Below are positions 43,101 to 51,243 of a stretch of 64,000 bases of DNA, one piece after another (within the stretch, counting starts at the first letter, position 1; each line of letters starts with the position of its first letter). Position numbers and translations under genes: made by a program. The stretch covers positions 2,728,001-2,792,000 of the forward strand of contig NZ_JAMTCR010000002.1 in the NCBI RefSeq assembly GCF_024171945.1, read 5' to 3'. This DNA comes from Actinokineospora globicatena (lineage in GTDB: Bacteria > Actinomycetota > Actinomycetes > Mycobacteriales > Pseudonocardiaceae). The notes beneath the pieces were generated by a model. The model searched no databases, was not told where the DNA came from, and saw only the letters and a program-made list of their open reading frames with translations.

Positions 43101-44410
43101 AGGATGAGGGCGGAGACGCCGTCGGGGCCGTGGTGGGTGGCGATGTGGGCGGTGAGGGCTTCGACGAGGTCCCAGGCGTCCTGGTGGGTCAGGTGGTCCT
43201 GGATGAGCGGGGCGGCGTCGGGGCGGTACGCGAGGACGGGGTAGCGGGGGTCCGGGGTGACGACGGTGAGCAGGCCGCTGGCCAGGAACTCGGCGACGTC
43301 GGTGAGGCCGGCCTCGGGGACCATGGTCTGGCGCACCAGGTGCAGCAGCGGCAGGCCGAAGCGGGCGAAGTGCGAGCACAGGACACCGAGGCGCACGGCG
43401 GCCGGGGTCGCGGTGTGCAGGAATGACTCGGTGGCCTCCGCGGTGGTGGACCGGCCACCCGGGCGGGGCGTGCCCACGACGGCGTCGCACCCGGCCGTGC
43501 CGCCGCGCATCAAGGCGTGCGACCAGCGGGCGACCGACGACGGCGTGAGCGACACCGCCGGAAGAGCACCAGAGGCGAGTCGACCGGGTGCGTGGGCGTG
43601 GACCCGGACCCGGCGCTGGTTGAGTGCGGAGTGGCGCCACAACCGTTGCGGCAGCGGGTCGATGATGACCGTGGGTGTCGTGGCGGCCGCTTCGTGCACG
43701 AGATTCCACAGTGGACCCGAACGCCATCCGGCTGCCGTGAAGTCGGACAAGAACATCACCAGGCGGCGAGAGCCGGGGGTGCGCAGCCGTCGGGGCAGCG
43801 CGGTGATCGGGCCGTTCTCGTCGAGCACCGTTGCGCTGTCCGGCGCGATTTGCCACACCCGGACCTGCCGGAACGCACCCATGCGCCGCAACAGGGTCAC
43901 GAAGGCAGCGACGTCGTCGTGCCACAGCGACATCGTCGTGCTCCGGTCGACGACCACCACCACGTCGAACCAGCGTTCCGGCTCCGGCGCGGTGATCGGC
44001 ACCAGCACCCCGTCCGCCGCGTAGCGCTCGACCGTCGCGTCCACGTCCAGCCTGCTCCGCACACCGTTGCGCCACGGCAGCAGCAGTGGTCGCAACGCGC
44101 GTCCCATCGCCAGCACGTCGACCGAGGCGCGGGTCACCGGGACCGTCGTCGGCTTACCGGGCCTGCGCTGCGGGCTCGACGGCGTCCGCTCCACCACTGG
44201 CCGGGGCGTCAAGGGCAACGTCTCCGCAACAGGCGCAACGGGCACGGTCGGCGGCTCGACAGCGGGCAACGTTGCCGGCACGGCGACCGGCTCGACCGGT
44301 GGCAGCGGGACATGGCCAGCCAGCCACACCGCGTCCGCCACGGCCCAGATGTCCAGGTCGGGCGCGGCCGCCACCAGCGCGGCGACCACCCGGGGCAGGG
44401 CATCAGCCAT
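40148..44410 (-). CDS. vWA / pseudo-trypsin / TPR protein (SAV_2336-like), conflict-system component
   Basis: The 1420-residue protein has a helical N-terminus (1-35), a Pro-rich linker, a SAV_2336-like segment (RALRPLLLPWRNGVRS) and a vWA domain from about 147, with a MIDAS-like DRSTT at Asp155. Around 490-640 is a trypsin-like layout with no catalytic residues (GTVIWRHEGLALITT; SGGAVVFHHGLVAGVVP). About 700-1065 is unassigned; TPR repeats fill about 1067-1415. Bases about 40700-42290 are far AT-richer than the rest. ATG 44410 overlaps the MoxR stop by eight bases. The vWA and MoxR neighbours indicate a ternary conflict system. Confidence 0.82.
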   Translation of the reverse strand: MADALPRVVAALVAAAPDLDIWAVADAVWLAGHVPLPPVEPVAVPATLPAVEPPTVPVAPVAETLPLTPRPVVERTPSSPQRRPGKPTTVPVTRASVDVLAMGRALRPLLLPWRNGVRSRLDVDATVERYAADGVLVPITAPEPERWFDVVVVVDRSTTMSLWHDDVAAFVTLLRRMGAFRQVRVWQIAPDSATVLDENGPITALPRRLRTPGSRRLVMFLSDFTAAGWRSGPLWNLVHEAAATTPTVIIDPLPQRLWRHSALNQRRVRVHAHAPGRLASGALPAVSLTPSSVARWSHALMRGGTAGCDAVVGTPRPGGRSTTAEATESFLHTATPAAVRLGVLCSHFARFGLPLLHLVRQTMVPEAGLTDVAEFLASGLLTVVTPDPRYPVLAYRPDAAPLIQDHLTHQDAWDLVEALTAHIATHHGPDGVSALILDPAARATLPAETQEFANAAADLLDTLDAADPVATPAPAVVREVPEFHTRIVKVLSSRDRTALLITSRLALALCPRNELPDQVELSVLKNPKPVAGTVIWRHEGLALITTTEDVVPDLPPVRWGTPITVGDTAEHTVIGASLASTRLILTTTLPLSDNVTVEYPRHIRDANGYTFSGGAVVFHHGLVAGVVPTLTPRSHDNHPVITTQNLLSRNNFREVVAAHAGACFPEPLELAEFSSPPPTLPTFGHIRTPAPLLNPTLGAFPTPTEQPWLDTYDLLSATPVLNFASSQLPASASLTSRVAIGLPSDWSVVWLNWRVLSTHLSDVWVRRGPVLVICHDPPADAFGLPKHLIGKVYILLLSDMPLPINGKIVTTPTGIRNPAEIPLRRSKRIIAGLQLRATDGLAYDLEVDHRASPTEAQSTFHHEVAAWLHLFDPSSLHAVSMLVLLSPADQKRATEIAGDEHRGVAEKLARIYPSKSRYISAPKSVQHGCFELLNPRTLDLAMHEMADYEKVLFLDRLDKAQSGRRLESLALAAAAHPRAMEILVNLAPTLTNQGVVLDALAQTSALATRQRIASLLPDHSDSLAEFAVAITRWIPSQRPRLATWLNRANRSSEVLEIGSIRHDSIDMTNEIAVANYALENYRQSFHQAELAATGYFAYREQSVLSWHNYSITLSNQAVALAALGNPDRALQVIKESLAIDGERHDERNLSTTLINAAIIEHATSSRKAVQSNARAALDGATQQAAVNPDGHATHLADVQITYARLSIPDSSATELALRAVATFRNSRRPPATLARALSILAMAQCATGDLDSALNSAEEAVALATRQKRATTIADAFEARAAVQREMGRLHSADDCHRTAIAIYRDLVPSRPELRLDLAICVNNLGITRDLMGDAQGAINAHAEAVQIFRSLVAVNTGAYRVELATCLANLALAQHPSPDARATADEALAIFQDLAHNDPGHEKALQRTQRIRDHVHGDG

Positions 44411-45323
44411 GGCTCAACGACCGCAGCAACAGCTGTCTCAAGCCCTCCGTGTCCGCACCGTCGGCCACCAGGTGGATGACGTTGAGCAACTGGTCGACCG
44501 CGAGGACATCGTTGTCCGCCAGCCGCTGCGCGAACGCCTCGACCAGCTCGCCGACCGGCCCCGCTGTCGGGTCGACGTCCAGGTGCGCCGCCACGATCTC
44601 GCGCAGCTCCGCCACTCCCGGTCTCGGCATCGTGAACCGCACGCACCGGCGCAGGAACGCGGGCGGGAAGTCGCGTTCGTCGTTGCTCGTCAGCACGATG
44701 AACGGGAACTCCGTGCAGGTGACGCGCCCGGACGACACCACGGCGGTCTCCTGGCTGTCCCAGTGCCGCACGGCGACGTCCGCCACCGCGTGCCTGGCCA
44801 GCTCCGGGATCTCGAACTCGCCGCGCTCCAACACGTCCAGCAGGTCGCTCGGCAGGTCCAGGTCGCTCTTGTCGATCTCGTCGATCAACAGCGCGCGTGG
44901 CCGTTCCGAGGGCAGCAAAGCAGTCCCAAGTGGACCCAACCGCAGGAAGTCGGCGATGTCGTCCTGGTCGTGGCCGATGCCCTCCCGCCGCAGGTTCTGC
45001 GCGTGCACCCGGCCCAGCGCGTCGTAGCGGTAGAGCGCCTCGCGCAACGTGCTGCGGGAGGTGATGTGCCAGCGCAACACCTGCCCCAGGTCGAGCTCGT
45101 GTGCGACCTGCTCGATGATCGTCGACTTGCCCGACCCCGCCGCCCCGGCCACCAGCAGCGGCCTGCGCAGCAGCACCGCCGCGTTCACCGCGTCCACCAG
45201 CCCCGGCGGCGGCTGGAACCGCGCGTGCAGCGACCGGCGCGGGAAGGTGCGCCACGGCGGCGGGTCCGGCAGCACCTCGCGCCGCCGCTCCCCGTCGCCC
45301 CGGTAGTACCGCGCCCAGGTCAT
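44403..45323 (-). CDS. MoxR family AAA+ ATPase
   Basis: The 306-residue ATPase has Walker A GAAGSGKST (60-68), Walker B RALLIDEIDKSD (about 146-157), sensor 1 in FIVLTSNDERDFPPAFLRRC with the Arg finger, and a C-terminal lid. MoxR proteins act as chaperones or remodellers for vWA-domain partners, here the 1420-residue product of the overlapping downstream gene. It lies ten bases after the VMAP-like gene. Confidence 0.9.
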   Translation of the reverse strand: MTWARYYRGDGERRREVLPDPPPWRTFPRRSLHARFQPPPGLVDAVNAAVLLRRPLLVAGAAGSGKSTIIEQVAHELDLGQVLRWHITSRSTLREALYRYDALGRVHAQNLRREGIGHDQDDIADFLRLGPLGTALLPSERPRALLIDEIDKSDLDLPSDLLDVLERGEFEIPELARHAVADVAVRHWDSQETAVVSSGRVTCTEFPFIVLTSNDERDFPPAFLRRCVRFTMPRPGVAELREIVAAHLDVDPTAGPVGELVEAFAQRLADNDVLAVDQLLNVIHLVADGADTEGLRQLLLRSLSHG

Positions 45324-45333
45324 GTTCTCCCTC

Positions 45334-47160
45334 TCAGTTCGGCGAGTTCATCTCGCGCCTGGCCAGCCGTCGACCGAACACCAGCCAGTCCTCGTCGTGC
45401 CACACCGACCGCAGGCACTGCAGCGGGGACCCCTCGCGGTAGGCCGACGCCAGCCCCTCCGGCAGCGACCCCCACCGCTCCCGCAGCGCGGCCAACCACC
45501 CGTCGCTCTCCTCCCTCGGCCACAGCAGGATCGGGCAGTACGGCAGCAGCAACTCCAGCACCGCGGTCAGGTCAGCGGGCCGGTGGTCGAGCGCGATGGC
45601 CTGGACGAACTCGCCGTTGGCCAGCCGTTCGTCGAGCACCGCCAGGTCGCCGAGCGCGTGCGCGTCCAACGGGTCGAGCGGCACCCCAGCCGCGACCCCC
45701 ACCCGGCGCACGACTTCGGCGGCGTTGGCGTGCAGGTCCGCGCTGTAGGTCGCCGGATCGAGCCAACCGGTCCACTGCGTCAGCACCTGGTGGCGCGCAC
45801 CGAGGAAGAACCGCCCCGGCTTGCCGCGCTCCGGGTACCAGGTCGCCAGCAGGTGCGCGGGTGCGGCCAGATCGAGGTAGCGCAGCCGTTCCCCGGGCGC
45901 GAGCCGGTCGGTCGCCCACTCCACCGCCTCCCCGATCGCGGCCTCCGCGCCCACCTGCGTCCGGTCGGAGTCGAACACCGTCTGCGGCGTCGGACTTTGC
46001 CCCGGCCGCACCAGATACGCCTCTACGACGTCCGGCCACCACGGCGCGTCGGCGGCCAGGCTCACCACCAGCCGTAGCTCCTTGCGCCCCGACGGCCGGT
46101 CGAGCACCTCGGCCGACGCGTCCCGCACCTCGGGTTCCGCGTCCACCTCAGCCGCCCACGCCCGGACCGCCGGGTGCTCGCCGTCCGCACCGACCGCCCT
46201 GGCCAGCGCCACCAACAACCGGGCGACGGCGGCCTTCGGCTTCCCCCGCGCTGATCCGTTGAGCGCCGCGTCCTCCAGCACCCGCACCAGCAGGTCCGTC
46301 CCAGTCGCGTCGCCCGCCAACCCGACCGATGTCGCCGCCGCCCGGATCGCCTCGGTCGACAGCCGCTTGCCCAAGTGGTGTTTCCGCACGCATTCCGCCG
46401 CGTGGACGGCGTAGAACAGCGCGGAGTGGGTGTGCAGGAGCCGCCGGGTGGTGAGTGTGTCCTGCGCCGACTCGACCACGCCGCGCAGGTCGTCGAACCG
46501 CGCCCGCGTCCAGGTCGGCGGTACCGGGAACCCGCCCCAGGCCTCGAGCAACCGGTCCAACGTCGCCCGCCCCAACGGCCCGACCACGTCGCCGACCACC
46601 TGCGGGGCCCAGACCCGGTTCGGCACCAAGGCGATCGACTCGCCGGTGACGGTGGCGCCGACGGTCGTGGCCAACGCGGTGTCCAGCGCGATGTGCTCGT
46701 CACCCGCCGGGTCGCCCGCGCGGATCACAGCGCTGAGTGCGAGGGAAGCCTGGAATCGGCCAACAACCGAGGTCAGGACCGTGACGCCCGCGACGGTGAT
46801 CGGGTGCGTGGCGCCGTGGACGTCCAGCAGCACGATCGACGGGGTCAGCTCGGCGATCAGCTCCGGCAGGTCGACCTCGGCGCCATTCGCGGCGAGATAC
46901 CCGTTGGCCCCAGCGGAACCCAGCACCGCCAGCACCAACTCCGCACCCGCCCCGCGCGCCGCCGAAGCCGCGTTCAGCAGGTGCGTCCGAGCGTCATCCG
47001 GGTCCGCGGCCGACACCACGGACCCGGACATCGCGCCCAGCTCCGTGTCGGTCAGCGCCGCGTGCAGGGCGACGGCGGCGCGCTCCAGGTCGTCCGGCTG
47101 CGCCGCCCCCGCGCACCGGGTGGCGAGGACGAGCAGGTGCCGGGGCCGCGTCCTGGTCAT
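45334..47160 (-). CDS. VMAP-like protein (vWA-MoxR associated)
   Basis: The 608-residue protein is first in the operon, with ATG 47160 behind GAGGAGCGG. The N-terminal 150 residues look like a degraded caspase-like fold (RHLLVLATRCAGA; ELVLAVLGSAGAN; SIVLLDVHGATHP), but no His-Cys dyad is clear. A helical middle region follows (SALFYAVHAAECVRKHHLGK). The C-terminal part (KELRLVVSLAADAPWWPDVV; PYCPILLWPREE; DWLVFGRRLARREM) resembles the VMAP C-terminal domain. In such systems VMAP bridges the MoxR/vWA sensor to an effector. Family call rests on context plus pattern. Confidence 0.7.
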   Translation of the reverse strand: MTRTRPRHLLVLATRCAGAAQPDDLERAAVALHAALTDTELGAMSGSVVSAADPDDARTHLLNAASAARGAGAELVLAVLGSAGANGYLAANGAEVDLPELIAELTPSIVLLDVHGATHPITVAGVTVLTSVVGRFQASLALSAVIRAGDPAGDEHIALDTALATTVGATVTGESIALVPNRVWAPQVVGDVVGPLGRATLDRLLEAWGGFPVPPTWTRARFDDLRGVVESAQDTLTTRRLLHTHSALFYAVHAAECVRKHHLGKRLSTEAIRAAATSVGLAGDATGTDLLVRVLEDAALNGSARGKPKAAVARLLVALARAVGADGEHPAVRAWAAEVDAEPEVRDASAEVLDRPSGRKELRLVVSLAADAPWWPDVVEAYLVRPGQSPTPQTVFDSDRTQVGAEAAIGEAVEWATDRLAPGERLRYLDLAAPAHLLATWYPERGKPGRFFLGARHQVLTQWTGWLDPATYSADLHANAAEVVRRVGVAAGVPLDPLDAHALGDLAVLDERLANGEFVQAIALDHRPADLTAVLELLLPYCPILLWPREESDGWLAALRERWGSLPEGLASAYREGSPLQCLRSVWHDEDWLVFGRRLARREMNSPN

Positions 47161-47236
47161 CCGCTCGCTCGCCGCTCCTCGTCACCGGGTAGTGATCACA
47201 AGGCTAGATCGGTGCCGGGAGCGGCGGCGTTTCGGT

Positions 47237-48802
47237 TCACACCGCGGCGGGCGCGGCCTCCTGCTCGGCGGCCTGGCGCTGCGCCCCGGACTGGGTGCGC
47301 AACGGGACCTCCTTGATCGCAACGATGCAGGCCACCGTCACGACCGACAGCACGGCCGCCACCAGCAGGATCGTCGCCGTCGCGTCCCCGTAGGCGGCCC
47401 GCACGATGTCGCCGACGAACGGCGGCAACTGATCCAGCGACCCGATCCCCGCGCCCCCGGATCCCGTGACGCCCGCGTCCGCCAGGCCCTGCGTGGTCAG
47501 GGTGGTCACCCGGCTGGCCAGGATCGCGCCGAGCACCGACACCCCGACCGTGCCGCCGAGGGAGCGGAAGAACGCGACGGTCGAACTGGCCGCGCCCAGG
47601 TCCGACGGGGCCACCGTGTTCTGCACCGCCAGCACCAGGTTCTGCATGGTCATCCCCATGCCGACACCCAGGACGAACAGGAACCCGCCTAGCAGCACCA
47701 TGTTCGTGGTGTGGTCGATCGTGCCCAGCAGTCCGAAGCCCGCCACCATCAGCGCCGAACCGGCCACCAGGAACACCTTCCACCGGCCGAGGCGGGTGAT
47801 CAGGATCCCGGACAGGGTCGCCGAGAGCGCGGAGCCGATGATCATCGGCAGGGTCAGCAGACCGGCGGCCGTCGGCGAGTAGCCCCTGGCGATCTGGAAG
47901 TACTGGCCGAGGAACACCGCGCCGCCGAACAGCGCCGTGCCGACCGCGATGCTGGCGACGGTGGCCAACGCGGTGGTCCGGTCGGCGAACAGCCGCAGCG
48001 GGATGATCGGCTCGGCCGCGCGCGACTCCACCCAGACCGCCAGCGTCAGCAGCACGACGCCACCACCAGCGAGCGCGAGCGACGTGCCCGAACCCCACGC
48101 GAACTCGCCGCCCGCCAACGTCACCCAGATCAGCAGGACGCTCACACCGGCGGTGATCAGGGTCGCGCCCAGGTAGTCGATCCGGACCTTGCGCCGCACC
48201 ACCGGCAGGTTCAGGGTCCGCTGCACGACCAGCAGCGACACGATCGCCAGTGGCACGCAGACGAAGAAGCACCAGCGCCAGCCCAACCAGCTCGTGTCCA
48301 CGATGACCCCGCCGAGCAGCGGACCGGCCACCGTCGCGACGGACATGACGGCGGCGATCGGCCCGGAGTACCGGCCGCGCTCGCGGGGGCTGATCATCGC
48401 CGCGATCACGATGACCACCAGGGACTGCAGGCCGCCGAGGCCGAGGCCCTGCACGACCCGCCAGGCGATCAGGACGTCCATCGAGTGCGCGAAGCCCGCC
48501 AGGACCGACCCCAGGGTGAACACACCGATGGCCAGCTGCACCAGCAGCTTCTTGCTCACCAGGTCGGAGAGCTTGCCCCAGATCGGGGTGCTCGCGGTCG
48601 ACGCCAGCAGCGCGGCGGTGATGACCCAGGTGTACTGCCGCTGCGAGCCGTGCAGGTCCCGGATGATCGTCGGCAGCGCGTTGGAGACGATCGTGGACGA
48701 CAGGAACGCGGTCAGCATCGCCAGCAGCAGACCGGTCAGGGCCTCGATCACCCGGCGGTGGTCCATCCGGCCGCTCTCTTCGGCGGACAGCTTAGGGGAC
48801 AC
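47237..48802 (-). CDS. MFS multidrug efflux transporter (EmrB/QacA type, 14 TM)
   Basis: The 521-residue proton-driven exporter has 14 predicted helices. It has motif A-like GKLSDLVSKKLLVQLAIG, RVVQGLGLGGLQSLVVIVIA, and the DHA2 motif C-like GPLLGGVIV. It overlaps the MarR gene start-to-stop by 11 bases, so regulator and pump are one operon. Substrates are likely hydrophobic drugs; unknown. Confidence 0.9.
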   Translation of the reverse strand: MSPKLSAEESGRMDHRRVIEALTGLLLAMLTAFLSSTIVSNALPTIIRDLHGSQRQYTWVITAALLASTASTPIWGKLSDLVSKKLLVQLAIGVFTLGSVLAGFAHSMDVLIAWRVVQGLGLGGLQSLVVIVIAAMISPRERGRYSGPIAAVMSVATVAGPLLGGVIVDTSWLGWRWCFFVCVPLAIVSLLVVQRTLNLPVVRRKVRIDYLGATLITAGVSVLLIWVTLAGGEFAWGSGTSLALAGGGVVLLTLAVWVESRAAEPIIPLRLFADRTTALATVASIAVGTALFGGAVFLGQYFQIARGYSPTAAGLLTLPMIIGSALSATLSGILITRLGRWKVFLVAGSALMVAGFGLLGTIDHTTNMVLLGGFLFVLGVGMGMTMQNLVLAVQNTVAPSDLGAASSTVAFFRSLGGTVGVSVLGAILASRVTTLTTQGLADAGVTGSGGAGIGSLDQLPPFVGDIVRAAYGDATATILLVAAVLSVVTVACIVAIKEVPLRTQSGAQRQAAEQEAAPAAV

Positions 48803-49235
48803 GGGGGGACTCCTTGGTGGTGAGGTGGCGCACGTCGTCTTCCAACCTGCGCAGGAGGGTCAGGAGGTGGGTGGCGTCTTCCTCCGACCACCCGGCGAGC
48901 GCGGCGACCAGCCGTTCGGCCTGCTTGCGCCGGTGGACGGCCAGCCAGTGGGCGCCCTGCTCGGTGACGGTGAGCAGCCCGGCCCGACCGTCCTCGGGGT
49001 CCGGCCTGCGGGAGACGAGCCCGGCCCTGGTCAACGCCGCGACCTGCCTGCTCACCACCGACGGGTCGACCGCCAGCCCGCAGGCCAGCTGCCCGAGCCG
49101 CTGCTCCCCGGCGCCCTCGAGGAACCCGAGCAGGGCCGCCGCCGACTGCCGGTCCTCCTGCTTGAGCGCCCGCCCCACCCGCATGACCGACCGGAACGCC
49201 TCGATCACCCCGGTCGCGGTCTCCCCGGCGATCAT
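48792..49235 (-). CDS. MarR family transcriptional regulator
   Basis: The 147-residue protein has a winged helix: LGQLACGLAVDPSVVSRQVA, then LTRAGLVSRRPDPEDGRAGL, the classic MarR wing. ATG 49235 has CAGGAGG upstream. It probably represses itself and the MFS pump through the inverted repeat at 49253-49267, and lets go on drug binding. Confidence 0.88.
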   Translation of the reverse strand: MIAGETATGVIEAFRSVMRVGRALKQEDRQSAAALLGFLEGAGEQRLGQLACGLAVDPSVVSRQVAALTRAGLVSRRPDPEDGRAGLLTVTEQGAHWLAVHRRKQAERLVAALAGWSEEDATHLLTLLRRLEDDVRHLTTKESPRVP

Positions 49236-49252
49236 GGCCGCCTCCTGTGTTG

Positions 49253-49267
49253 GTTGGGTTAGCCAAC
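49253..49267. promoter_or_regulatory. MarR operator-like inverted repeat
   Basis: GTTGGGTTAGCCAAC has five-base arms around a five-base centre and lies 18 bases upstream of the marR ATG. Further GGTTGG repeats flank it (49249-49284). A TATAGT that could be a -10 box overlaps it on the minus strand. Confidence 0.55.
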
Positions 49268-49311
49268 TATAAGGAGGTTGGTTGTCGAACGCAACTACCA
49301 GGTGGCTGGGG

Positions 49312-50313
49312 TCACCACACCGGGAGCCGGGTGGCGACACCCCCACTTCGGACGCGGAACAGATCGGGGCCGATGCGCTCGGAGTTGGCGGCCACGTAGT
49401 CGGTCAGGTGCGCGGGCCACCTCGTGCGAGAGGACCAGAGGACGCCGTCGAGCCGGACTCCACGCAGGTCGGCGTCGGTGAGGTCGGCTGCGGTCGCATC
49501 CACCAGGGCGCGCTCGATGATGGCCAGCGCCTCGGCTTCGACGGCCAAGGCGGCGACGGACATCGCCGCGGTGAACACACGGCCGGCCGGGTCGGCCATG
49601 GACGCTGTCGCCGCTTCAGCAGCGAGGAGCAGTGTCACGGTCAGGGCGGATTCGAGCATGTCGCCGACCACGCCGGTGGGGATCGCCTCCGGGGAGTGCG
49701 GTAGCCCGCGCGCCACCTCCACCACCCGGTCCAACACCCGCTTCGCCCGCCCGAGTTCGGCGCCGAGCCGGGAGGAGTCCGACGTGTCCCAGTAGGCGAG
49801 TTGGGCTTGGTGCAGATCGCGCTCGAGATCCCGGCGGAGAATGATCGCGTCCGCCCGCGTCCCCCAGCGGAGCTCGTTGTCCCGGCGCTTCGCGGTCTCG
49901 AACGCTCGCCCGAGGTGGTCGCACAGCTCGACCGCGAGGTCGATGGTGGCGCCGCTGCTGCCCGGCGGGACGCTAGCCCCGATCTCCGAGTCGGGGGTGG
50001 TTGTGTTGCGCTGGACCAAGACGCGGCGGACTGTCATCACGATGGCCAGCTCCCGGAGTGGGAACCAGGCGCGCGCGGCCAAGCGGTCCGCGGCGGGGCG
50101 CTCGGCGAACTGGGCGGCGTATTCCAGCGCCGTCATCGGGCCACCGTCGGATTCGATCTTGGTGGACAAGATGGCGGCGAGGCCTGCGTCCACGTCGAGC
50201 ACCCGGTCCAGGGCCGGGGTGACGGTGTCGCGCAACCGGATGTCGGCGAGGCCCGCTTCGACGTCCAGCACGTCATCCAGCGCTGCGGTGAAGGAGTCCA
50301 GCCACTCGGTCAT
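49312..50313 (-). CDS. hypothetical protein with pentapeptide-like C-terminus, sigma-factor operon
   Basis: The 333-residue, mostly helical protein has near-repeats at its N-terminus (LDDVLDVEAGLADIRL and LDRVLDVDAGLAAILS) and a short pentapeptide-repeat-like run (ADLTDADLRGVRLDGVLW) near residue 290. No membrane segment is sure. It overlaps the ECF sigma gene by ATGA and is last of a three-gene operon. It may be an accessory or anti-sigma-like partner, but no zinc or transmembrane anti-sigma motif is seen. Confidence 0.65.
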   Translation of the reverse strand: MTEWLDSFTAALDDVLDVEAGLADIRLRDTVTPALDRVLDVDAGLAAILSTKIESDGGPMTALEYAAQFAERPAADRLAARAWFPLRELAIVMTVRRVLVQRNTTTPDSEIGASVPPGSSGATIDLAVELCDHLGRAFETAKRRDNELRWGTRADAIILRRDLERDLHQAQLAYWDTSDSSRLGAELGRAKRVLDRVVEVARGLPHSPEAIPTGVVGDMLESALTVTLLLAAEAATASMADPAGRVFTAAMSVAALAVEAEALAIIERALVDATAADLTDADLRGVRLDGVLWSSRTRWPAHLTDYVAANSERIGPDLFRVRSGGVATRLPVW

Positions 50314-50825
50314 GGCCGTCCCTCCAGCCGGGTGCTGATCGTCCGCCGGGCCAGGTAGACCTGCTGGCGGACGGCGCCGTCGGTGAGGCCCAGTTCCTGG
50401 GCGATCTCGGCGGGGGTGTGGCCGGTGAGCATCCAGGCCATGACCTGGCGTTGCCGAGGGGTGAGCGTGGCGAGGGCCCGGACCAGGTCCTGTGTGAGCT
50501 CCCAGCCCTCGATGTCGCCGGTCCGCAGCAAGGGGGAGTGCGGGAGCGGGTCGGTCGGGGTCTCTGGCTGGTTCACCCGCTGCCGGATGAACTCCCGGGA
50601 GGCGACCCGGCGGGTCCACGCGTGCGGGTGGTCCAGGGTCTCCCACCGTTGGTACGCCTTGGTCATCGTCTCCTGGGCGACGTCCGCGGCCTCGGCGAGG
50701 GTGGCGCCCTGCAGGATCAGGAAGGCCACCAGGGGCTTGACCGACGCGCGGTAGAACTCGGTGAACTCCGCGTCGGTGGCGCTGGTGGCCTTGGCGGTCC
50801 GCGTGTGCGGATCGGGGGTGGTCAC
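50310..50825 (-). CDS. ECF sigma-70 family RNA polymerase sigma factor
   Basis: The 171-residue protein has region 2 (FTEFYRASVKPLVAFLILQG, then AADVAQETMTKAYQRWETL) and region 4 (ALATLTPRQRQVMAWMLTGH, then AEIAQELGLTDGAVRQQVYL). GTG 50825 overlaps the stop of the small membrane protein gene (GTGA). No zf-HC2 anti-sigma gene is adjacent; the flanking gene products may control it. Confidence 0.87.
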   Translation of the reverse strand: MTTPDPHTRTAKATSATDAEFTEFYRASVKPLVAFLILQGATLAEAADVAQETMTKAYQRWETLDHPHAWTRRVASREFIRQRVNQPETPTDPLPHSPLLRTGDIEGWELTQDLVRALATLTPRQRQVMAWMLTGHTPAEIAQELGLTDGAVRQQVYLARRTISTRLEGRP

Positions 50826-51022
50826 CGCGGCGTCACGCGGACGTGCAGGCGGCTGCCGTCGTCGCGGATGTCGTGGATCTCGACAGTCGCCGCGTGGGGG
50901 AGGCGTTCGGCCAACGCGCGCAACGTTGTTTGCCTGCGGTGGTCGCGTCTGGCCTGCCACCACAGCCGCAGTCCGGTCGCGGCAAGACCGCCCGCCGCTA
51001 GCGCTAACACCTGGGTCATCAT
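50822..51022 (-). CDS. small single-pass membrane protein
   Basis: The 66-residue protein starts at ATG 51022 behind GGAGTGAGG. One N-terminal hydrophobic segment (TQVLALAAGGLAATGLRLWW) is followed by a basic cytosolic stretch and a beta-rich tail. It is the first gene of the sigma operon and could tether or sense for it. Family not recognised. Confidence 0.6.
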   Translation of the reverse strand: MMTQVLALAAGGLAATGLRLWWQARRDHRRQTTLRALAERLPHAATVEIHDIRDDGSRLHVRVTPR

Positions 51023-51243
51023 CCTCACTCCGTTCAGCCGACACGGGTAAGAGGCGGGGATCGGCGGCGGCGTCACGATGATCCACTCGAATGGCCTAGC
51101 GCGAGGTCCAATTCCGCACCGGTGCTGGATCGCGCTTGTGGACCGTGCGCCGTTCAGGGGACTCGGCCCCGTTTGGCGCCGGGCGGCCGGACCCGGTGGG
51201 ACAGTGGGTCCGCACTGGTGTCCGACCAGGGAACGGTGGGCTG

